A stretch of DNA of 10,365 bases from QYQL01 sp041674265 (lineage in GTDB: Bacteria; Verrucomicrobiota; Verrucomicrobiia; Chthoniobacterales; Terrimicrobiaceae), in contig JBAYWC010000095.1 of the NCBI GenBank assembly GCA_041674265.1, positions 1 to 10,365 of the forward strand, read 5' to 3'. This document shows, piece after piece, positions 5,071 to 10,365 of this stretch (the first letter of the stretch is position 1; every line of letters begins with the position of its first letter). A program made the position numbers and the translations under genes. The notes under the pieces are model-generated. The model did not search any database and was not told the DNA's origin. It saw nothing but the letters and a program-made list of their open reading frames with translations.

Positions 5071-5587
5071 ATTCCGGCTGCTGATTTTCTTCTGCGCGGC
5101 CATTTTTCTGGCGCTCAACCTGTTCGCCCTCCGGGCATGGACGGGAGCGAGGGCCTCGCTGATCCGCGATGTGGAGACGGCGCACAGCCGGATTGCGGAA
5201 AGCCGGATGTGGATCGACGGGGCGTCGGGGATCGCTTCGTCGCACGAGTGGATCAAGTCCCACCCCCCGCAAACGAACACCGCCGAGGAGGCCAGCACCG
5301 GGCTCTTGCAGAGGACCCGATCCGCGGCGGAAGAGGCGGGGTTGAAAATCACCGAGGAAAACCTGCTGCCGGCCGCAGCAACCACCGCCGGGAATGCCGC
5401 CTCCCTCCAGGCCGAGCTTTCCGGACCTTTTTCCGGGGTGACCAAGTTTCTGTTCGCGATGCAAAACCCGTCAGCCTGGAGATCGGTTCCCAAATTGATC
5501 ATCCGCAGCGACACCGAGCCCCCAAATGTGCTGGTGGATATGGAAGTCCATCAGTATTATCTGCCCAAAACACAAAACGGTCCGTGA
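5048..5587 (+). CDS. gspM: Inner-membrane platform protein GspM (PilO-like)
   Basis: This 179-residue protein has a short cytoplasmic tail, one transmembrane helix (about residues 10-29), a helical coiled segment, and a periplasmic ferredoxin-like part. The pattern AEEAGLKITEENLLP, then LQAELSGPFSGVTKFLFAMQ and PKLIIRSD, resembles PilO/GspM. GspM partners GspL in the inner-membrane platform. The ATG at 5048 lies 9 nt after AAGGAG (5033-5038) and overlaps the end of gspL. The stop overlaps the next gene by GTGA. Sequence conservation of GspM is low, so order (K-L-M) and topology carry much of the assignment. Confidence 0.72.
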   Translation: MRKLATNEFRLLIFFCAAIFLALNLFALRAWTGARASLIRDVETAHSRIAESRMWIDGASGIASSHEWIKSHPPQTNTAEEASTGLLQRTRSAAEEAGLKITEENLLPAAATTAGNAASLQAELSGPFSGVTKFLFAMQNPSAWRSVPKLIIRSDTEPPNVLVDMEVHQYYLPKTQNGP

Positions 5588-6171
5588 CCTCTCTTCAAAA
5601 AGCGCTCGTTTTTTTCACGTTCCTGGGTTCCGTGATGGCTCAGGACGGGGATCCATGGACGCAGCCGCGGGATCTGTCCCAGTTCCAATTTCTTCTGGAC
5701 CGCTCGCCTTTTTCCCTTCCGACTGCGGAGGAAAGTTCCCCGCTTGCGGACAGGTATACCCTGACCGGGGCGGTCTCGCTCAACGGGGAACCCATGATCT
5801 TTGTTTTGGACAAGAGCACGCAGGAACGCCACATGCTCTCGAAGACGCCCAACAAACTCGACATGGGGCTTGTCGAGTATCTGCCGACTCCCGACCCACG
5901 CCAAATGCGCGCCACCGTCAAGATCAATGGCCAGGTCGCAACCATTTCTTACTCCGAACCTGTCGCCGTGCAGGGCCAGCAAGTCGGCGCGCCGCAAAAC
6001 ACCGGGATGGCACCACCGAATCAAAATCCCACGGCAGTTGTGAATCCCCCGCCGGCTCAGGTTCTGGCCGAGGGGGCGACTCACGCCCTACAGCAACCAA
6101 ATGTTCCGACACCCCCAAGGCGCATCATCCGCCGGAGGATCATATCAGGACAACCGGCAACAGGCCCATGA
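5584..6171 (+). CDS. Putative GspC/PilP-like periplasmic connector
   Basis: This 195-residue product begins with a GTG that shares GTGA with the gspM stop. It has a signal-peptide-like start (KALVFFTFLGSVMA, cleavage near MA/QD) rather than the internal signal anchor of classical GspC. The core, SPFSLPTAEESSPLADRY then LTGAVSLNGEPMIFVLDK and later MRATVKINGQVATISY, has the 'P-F-x-L ... L-x-G-x-v ... a-i-v-x-D' feel of the HR/PilP domain that connects the platform to the secretin N0 domain. The C-terminal third is Pro/Gln/Asn-rich, low complexity, and ends with an Arg-rich RRIIRRR. I do not recognise a named family with certainty; the role is inferred from that core and from its place between gspM and gspD. 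The stop overlaps gspD by ATGA. Confidence 0.5.
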   Translation: MTSLQKALVFFTFLGSVMAQDGDPWTQPRDLSQFQFLLDRSPFSLPTAEESSPLADRYTLTGAVSLNGEPMIFVLDKSTQERHMLSKTPNKLDMGLVEYLPTPDPRQMRATVKINGQVATISYSEPVAVQGQQVGAPQNTGMAPPNQNPTAVVNPPPAQVLAEGATHALQQPNVPTPPRRIIRRRIISGQPATGP

Positions 6172-8453
6172 AGCTCCGTCTTTTTTATTTTTTTCCGCTC
6201 GTTGCCGCATCGGCTGCGCTCCACGCCCAGACTCCCACCCAACCCGCAACGGTGGTCCCCGCGCCATCACCTGCAGCATCTGCCCCCGCCGTCCCCGCCA
6301 CGCCCGCCGGTGGCACTGTCAACATCCAGTTCCCGCGCACCTCGGTTTTTGAAGTTCTCACGACTTATGAAGCCCTGACCGGGAAAAAGCTGATCCGGGA
6401 TTCCAATCTCGCCGGCCCGGAGCTTTCGATCATGGTGAGCCAGCCGGTTTCCAAGCAGGAGGCGATCAAATTGATCGAGAGTTCGCTCCTGCTCAATGGC
6501 TACAGCATTGTGCCGGTCGATGGTCAAACGGTCAAAATCCTCGGGCCCGGACGCGCGCCGCGCACCGAGGGGCTGCCGCTCTATATCGACGTCTCCGCTC
6601 TTCCCAGTGACGGGGATCGGATTGTCAGCTTCTACAGACCGCTTGCTTTCGTTTCGCCGGAGGAGGCGACGCTTGTTCTCCAGAATGTGATTCAGACGAA
6701 TGCTTACGGGATGATCGCGATGGTCCCGAACACCAACGCGGTGATCATCACTGACAAGACACCGGTCATCCAAAAAGCCCTCGGAGTCCTTGCCCTGATC
6801 GATGTCGAGCCGGCTCAGGTTGTCACGGAATTCGTTCCGCTCCAGCGCGCGAACGCCGAGCGGATTGTCGAGATTCTCGACGAGATGTTCGGAAAGGACG
6901 ACCCGGGTTCGAAGAACGGCCCGACGGCGAATATCCAGGCCCCGCCTTCGCCTGATGGCAAGCCCGTTGCCGGGGCTGCGGGAGCCTCGGGTGCGCGCTA
7001 CGAAAATCGCCTGATTACCGGCAAGGCCAAGTTTATCGCGGACAAGCGGACGAACAGAATCCTGGTCGTCACCCGGCAGGAAAACTACCGTTACGTAAGG
7101 GAGGTGATTTTCCAGCTCGATGCGGCGGAGGCTTTCGAGCAACCTTATGTCCGGGTTTGCAACTATGTTCCGGTCAACGATGTGTTTCCTGTCCTCACGG
7201 ATATGCTCGCCGATGCGGAGAGCGAGAAGACAGGTGGGGCGGCCGGCGCGCAGCCGACGCCCGCGAATCCCTTCAACAACAGCAATCAGAACAATTCCTC
7301 GGACTCCTCCTATGGATCGAACGGCAGTTCCAGCTTGAGCAAACCGGATCGTCTCTCGAACGAAGCGGCCGAAGCCGCACCACAGTCGGCGACGATCGGC
7401 GAGATCAAATTGATCGCGGACAACAGCTCGAACAGCATCATTGTCTTTGGTCCTCCGGAAAGCAAACAGCGGGCCAAACAGATTCTCGATCTGCTCGATC
7501 AGCGGCCCAAGCAGGTTTATCTGGCGGTTGTTATCGGCCAGTTGAGGATCAACAACGACCTCGACTACGGCGTGCAATACCTGATCAAATACCAAGGCGC
7601 GACTGGCAACGGTTTGGCGGCCGCGATGCTGAATCCCCTGTTGTTTCCCAACGTGACCGGAACGCTTCCTGTCCCCTCGTCGATCACAGGACCGGCTGCC
7701 CTGACAAACGGGCTCGGGGCGCTTTCCGGGCTGACCGTTTTTGGGACCATTGCCGATTCGGTGGATGTGTATGCCCGGTTTCTGGAATCGACCAACAAGT
7801 TCCGGACGCTCTCCCGTCCGGTGATTTACACGACGAACAACCGCAAGGCCACGATCCTCTCCGGGCAGAAGGTTCCGGTCCCCACTTCGACCCTGACAAC
7901 CGCCACGGGAGGCGGCATCAACAACGATGGAACCGCTGTCACCTCGAACATCCAATACCAGGACGTCGTTCTCAAACTCGAGGTCATCCCGCTCATCAAT
8001 TCCGACCGCGAGGTCAACCTCGTCATCGCCCAGACCAACGACAAAATCATCGGGACGGATACGATTTCCGGCAACCAGGTTCCCCGGATTTCCACGCAGG
8101 AGATCACCACCAGCGTACGCGTGCCCAACGGCTCGACGATCGTCCTGGGGGGGCTGATCACCGAAGACAGGGAAAACAACAAGTCGGGGATCCCCTACAT
8201 TGGACGCATTCCCGTCATCGGCTCGCTTTTGGGCGGACGGACCAACAACAAGGTGGATAAGAACGAACTGATTGTCATGATCCAGCCGGTCGTTGTGGAT
8301 TCAAATCCGGAAATGATGAAGGCCAGCGCCTACGAGGGAGACCGCACACAGCTCGGGCAGGATGCCCAGCAAATGACGGCTCCCATTGCCGAGCAGGCGA
8401 GGGAACCTGCTCCTTGGAAGCCCAAACCCACTCCCAGGCCCAGGAAGAATTGA
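6168..8453 (+). CDS. gspD: Type II secretion secretin GspD
   Basis: GspD forms the outer-membrane channel. The 761-residue protein has a signal peptide (1-20), a Pro/Ala-rich linker (21-48), N0 (about 50-127), N1 (150-212), N2 (217-317), N3 (325-447), and the secretin core (448-710). The secretin signature is clear: NGSTIVLGGL (654-663), then GIPYIGRIPVIGSLLGG (674-690), with SGQKVPV at 565-571 and an NELIVMIQP end strand. N2 contains a Pro/Gly/Ala-rich insert (about 244-277). N3 holds a low-complexity Asn/Ser insert (about 366-391), longer than usual. The tail is basic and Pro-rich (KPKPTPRPRKN). There is no C-terminal Cys or obvious lipobox. The start ATG overlaps the previous gene by ATGA. 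gspE begins 3 nt after the stop. Confidence 0.98.
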   Translation: MKLRLFYFFPLVAASAALHAQTPTQPATVVPAPSPAASAPAVPATPAGGTVNIQFPRTSVFEVLTTYEALTGKKLIRDSNLAGPELSIMVSQPVSKQEAIKLIESSLLLNGYSIVPVDGQTVKILGPGRAPRTEGLPLYIDVSALPSDGDRIVSFYRPLAFVSPEEATLVLQNVIQTNAYGMIAMVPNTNAVIITDKTPVIQKALGVLALIDVEPAQVVTEFVPLQRANAERIVEILDEMFGKDDPGSKNGPTANIQAPPSPDGKPVAGAAGASGARYENRLITGKAKFIADKRTNRILVVTRQENYRYVREVIFQLDAAEAFEQPYVRVCNYVPVNDVFPVLTDMLADAESEKTGGAAGAQPTPANPFNNSNQNNSSDSSYGSNGSSSLSKPDRLSNEAAEAAPQSATIGEIKLIADNSSNSIIVFGPPESKQRAKQILDLLDQRPKQVYLAVVIGQLRINNDLDYGVQYLIKYQGATGNGLAAAMLNPLLFPNVTGTLPVPSSITGPAALTNGLGALSGLTVFGTIADSVDVYARFLESTNKFRTLSRPVIYTTNNRKATILSGQKVPVPTSTLTTATGGGINNDGTAVTSNIQYQDVVLKLEVIPLINSDREVNLVIAQTNDKIIGTDTISGNQVPRISTQEITTSVRVPNGSTIVLGGLITEDRENNKSGIPYIGRIPVIGSLLGGRTNNKVDKNELIVMIQPVVVDSNPEMMKASAYEGDRTQLGQDAQQMTAPIAEQAREPAPWKPKPTPRPRKN

Positions 8454-8456
8454 GGC

Positions 8457-10160
8457 ATGGTCAATTTGATCGAAGATCTCACCGGACTTGCCAAAGACTC
8501 TGGATGTGTCGAGGTGGAGAAGTGCCGCGAAATCCTCCACCGCGCCGCGTTTGCCCAGAGGTCGCCCGTGGCCGCCCTGCTCGATTCCCAACTCGTCCGG
8601 GAACCGGATTTCCTCAAAGCCCTGGCTGGCTCGCTCGATCTTCCCTGGCGGGAAGAGAGCGACGTGCAGACCGTTGAAAACGTCCGCGAAAAATTTCCCG
8701 CCCGGCTCGCGCTCGGCCAAACCGTCCTTCCCGAGGCCTTGGTCGAGAGCGGGGAGATGCGCCTCCTGACATTCGATCCTTTCGATCATGGCGCCTGGCA
8801 GGCCGTTGTGCAGCATTGGCCGGGCCCCGTCAGGCTCGTGCTGACCACGCGCAGGCGTCTGGTCGAGACATTGAAGACCACCTACGGGGTCGGAGCGGAC
8901 ACCTTCGAGGAACTCATCGAGGGCCGCGAAAATGAAGCCGGCGGCGTCCAGGAGGAAGTCAATGTCGTCGATGAGGAGGACAGCGAGGCCTCGGTCATGA
9001 AATTCGTGAACCAGATCCTCCGCGAAGGTCTCCAGCAGGGAGCCACGGACATCCACTTCGAACCGCTCGGCCAGGACCTTCGCATCCGCTACCGCATCGA
9101 TGGCGTGCTGCACGAGACGCCGGTTCCCCCGCGGATCAAGATGCTTCAAGATTCCGTGATCTCGCGGCTCAAGATCATGGCGGGACTCGATATTGCCGAA
9201 CGGCGTCTCCCCCAGGACGGCCGGATCGCGCTCGAGCACACCGGGCAGCAGATCGATGTGCGCGTGGCCACGATCCCCTGCGTCTATGGCGAGAATGTCA
9301 GCCTGCGGCTGCTCGGGCAGGAGCATTTTGATTTCGCGCGGCTGGGTCTCGATGCGACGGCGGAAAAACGCGTCCGCGGCCTGATCTCGATCCCCAATGG
9401 CATCGTGCTCGTCACCGGCCCGACCGGCTGCGGGAAGAGCACCTCGCTTTACACGTTCCTCAGCAGCCTGAATGTCAAGGAGCGCCGGATCGTCACGATC
9501 GAGGACCCGGTCGAGCACAAGCTGGACGGGGTGATCCAGATCGCCGTGAAGCCGGAAATCAATCTCACATTCGCCAACGCCCTGCGAAGCATCCTGCGCG
9601 GCGATCCGAATGTGATCATGGTCGGCGAGATGCGCGACCATGAGACCGCCGAGATCGCCATCCGCGCGGCCCTCACAGGCCACCTGGTCTTCAGCACCCT
9701 GCATACCAACGACGCGGTGGGGGGAATCACCCGCTTGCTGGACATGAACGTCGAACCGTTTCTTGTGGGTTCGTCCGTCCGCGCCTTCATCGCCCAGCGC
9801 CTCGTCCGCCGTCTCTGCAAGCACTGCTCGCAATCCGCCCATCTCAAGTTGGAGGAACTGGCCGAAGTGGGATTTCCCATCGAATGGGCGGACAGGGTCC
9901 GCAGGCCGGTCGGCTGCGAGCATTGCCGCCAAAGCGGGTATGCCGGGCGCACCGCCCTGTTCGAGATCGTTCTCATGTCCTCCCGGCTGCAGGAGGCGAT
10001 CCAGCGCAGGGGCAGCGGTCCGGAACTGCGCGAACTCGCCATGCGCGAGGGGATGATCCCTTTGCGCAGGGACGGCTGGCAGAAGGTTGCCGACGGGGTC
10101 ACGTCCATCGAGGAGGTCCTCCGCGTCACCACCAGCGAACTCGAGGCGCTCGATGAATAA
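8457..10160 (+). CDS. gspE: Type II secretion ATPase GspE
   Basis: This 567-residue hexameric cytoplasmic ATPase powers pseudopilus assembly. The N-terminal N1E-like domain (about 1-150, MshEN-type helices) is followed by an acidic linker (155-177) and N2E (about 178-300, with TDIHFEP and RYRIDG). Then come Walker A GPTGCGKST (321-329), the Asp box TIEDPVE (348-353 area), Walker B with catalytic Glu (RGDPNVIMVGEMRD, E391), and the His box STLHTNDA (H416). Four cysteines (454, 457, 487, 490; C-x2-C ... C-x2-C) form the zinc site that distinguishes GspE/PilB from retraction ATPases. The C-terminal GYAGRTALFEI is also typical. It starts 3 nt after the gspD stop, with AGGAAG upstream at 8442-8447. 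PilB is the main alternative, but the surrounding gsp genes decide. Confidence 0.97.
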   Translation: MVNLIEDLTGLAKDSGCVEVEKCREILHRAAFAQRSPVAALLDSQLVREPDFLKALAGSLDLPWREESDVQTVENVREKFPARLALGQTVLPEALVESGEMRLLTFDPFDHGAWQAVVQHWPGPVRLVLTTRRRLVETLKTTYGVGADTFEELIEGRENEAGGVQEEVNVVDEEDSEASVMKFVNQILREGLQQGATDIHFEPLGQDLRIRYRIDGVLHETPVPPRIKMLQDSVISRLKIMAGLDIAERRLPQDGRIALEHTGQQIDVRVATIPCVYGENVSLRLLGQEHFDFARLGLDATAEKRVRGLISIPNGIVLVTGPTGCGKSTSLYTFLSSLNVKERRIVTIEDPVEHKLDGVIQIAVKPEINLTFANALRSILRGDPNVIMVGEMRDHETAEIAIRAALTGHLVFSTLHTNDAVGGITRLLDMNVEPFLVGSSVRAFIAQRLVRRLCKHCSQSAHLKLEELAEVGFPIEWADRVRRPVGCEHCRQSGYAGRTALFEIVLMSSRLQEAIQRRGSGPELRELAMREGMIPLRRDGWQKVADGVTSIEEVLRVTTSELEALDE

Positions 10161-10339
10161 GAATATTTGGTGTAGGACAGCTTTTGACCTGGTAAGCAGA
10201 ATACATTGCGAATCATGAGCACCCGTGGATACAGGAAAATATCAGAGCCGTTTCATCTGAAAAGCACTGAAGCAGGCTCTGAAAGAATGAAGTGAAAAAC
10301 AAATAGACTTTTCGAACCTGATCTGGCAGGAAGATCGGG
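10161..10339. other. AT-richer intergenic segment after gspE
   Basis: Right after the gspE stop the composition becomes clearly more AT-rich than the operon. I see no recognisable RNA gene and no convincing CDS. A 26-codon frame (10215-10295) is not persuasive. It contains one hairpin (10243-10281). Minus-strand frames are open from the window edge but match nothing I recognise. Confidence 0.6.
10243..10281. repeat. Stem-loop in the post-gspE intergenic segment
   Basis: CAGAGCC (10243-10249) pairs perfectly with GGCTCTG (10275-10281). The loop contains a second small stem, TTTCA-TC-TGAAA. No T-run follows on the plus strand, so it is not a standard terminator for gspE. It could be a regulatory leader structure for the next gene or part of a mobile repeat. 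Confidence 0.5.
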
Positions 10340-10365
10340 ATGAAAATGGAGTTGGCCAGCGAAAA
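10340..10365 (+). CDS. Possible start of next gene (8 codons visible)
   Basis: An ATG at 10340 follows AGGAAG (10328-10333) with a 6-nt spacer and stays open to the window end (MKMELASE...). Only eight codons are visible, so the product cannot be named. gspF often follows gspE in such operons but nothing here identifies it, and the 179-nt gap with changed composition argues that this may be a separate unit. Confidence 0.3.

Noticed and set aside
10243..10281. Rho-independent terminator for gspE
   Set aside because: A stem is present but no T-run follows on the plus strand, and the loop is long.
10215..10295. 26-codon ORF (MSTRGYRK...)
   Set aside because: Very short, no good ribosome binding site, no recognisable content.

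Overview
The window is GC-rich and nearly all coding. It looks like a chromosomal segment from a Verrucomicrobiota-type bacterium or a close PVC relative. That assignment is inferred from three things: prepilins of the A-FTLFE type with Ala before the cleavage site, 7-bp tandem repeats translated inside prepilin leaders, and a filamentous-haemagglutinin-like gene beside the secretion genes. No rRNA, tRNA or marker gene confirms it.

Layout. Positions 1-509 (minus strand) hold the 5' end of a large secreted protein. It has a signal peptide, an Ala-rich helical stretch and the beginning of a filamentous-haemagglutinin/TPS-type domain, and it runs off the window. A divergent intergenic region of about 200 bp follows, with a short palindrome and a Pho-box-like 7-4-7 direct repeat. 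Positions 713-10160 (plus strand) are one tightly packed type II secretion operon in the order gspG-H-I-J-K-L-M-(GspC/PilP-like)-D-E. Eight of the nine junctions overlap, mostly by ATGA/GTGA, and the ninth gap is 3 nt. Positions 10161-10339 are visibly more AT-rich, with a hairpin but no convincing gene. A possible next gene starts at 10340.

How the genes fit together. GspG is the major pseudopilin. GspH, I, J and K are the minor pseudopilins that form the pseudopilus tip. GspL and GspM are the inner-membrane platform proteins that link to the ATPase. GspE is the cytoplasmic ATPase with Walker A/B motifs and a tetracysteine zinc site. GspD is the outer-membrane secretin. The small periplasmic protein between GspM and GspD sits where a GspC/PilP-type connector would be expected. 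GspF, the prepilin peptidase GspO and a canonical GspC are not in the window.

The most unusual signal is in the cleaved leaders of GspI, GspJ and GspK, and in the signal peptide of the divergent gene. These segments are built from short repeats. There are 7-bp tandem arrays (CGGAAGC x4, TTTCGCA-type x3, ATGCGAA x4, TTCATCC x4) and palindromic elements, including a 62-bp double-hairpin element in the gspK leader. Two arrays, in gspI and gspJ, are inverted copies matching at 24 of 25 positions and flank the mature GspI coding region. Prepilin leaders seem to be tolerated landing sites for a heptamer and palindrome repeat population.
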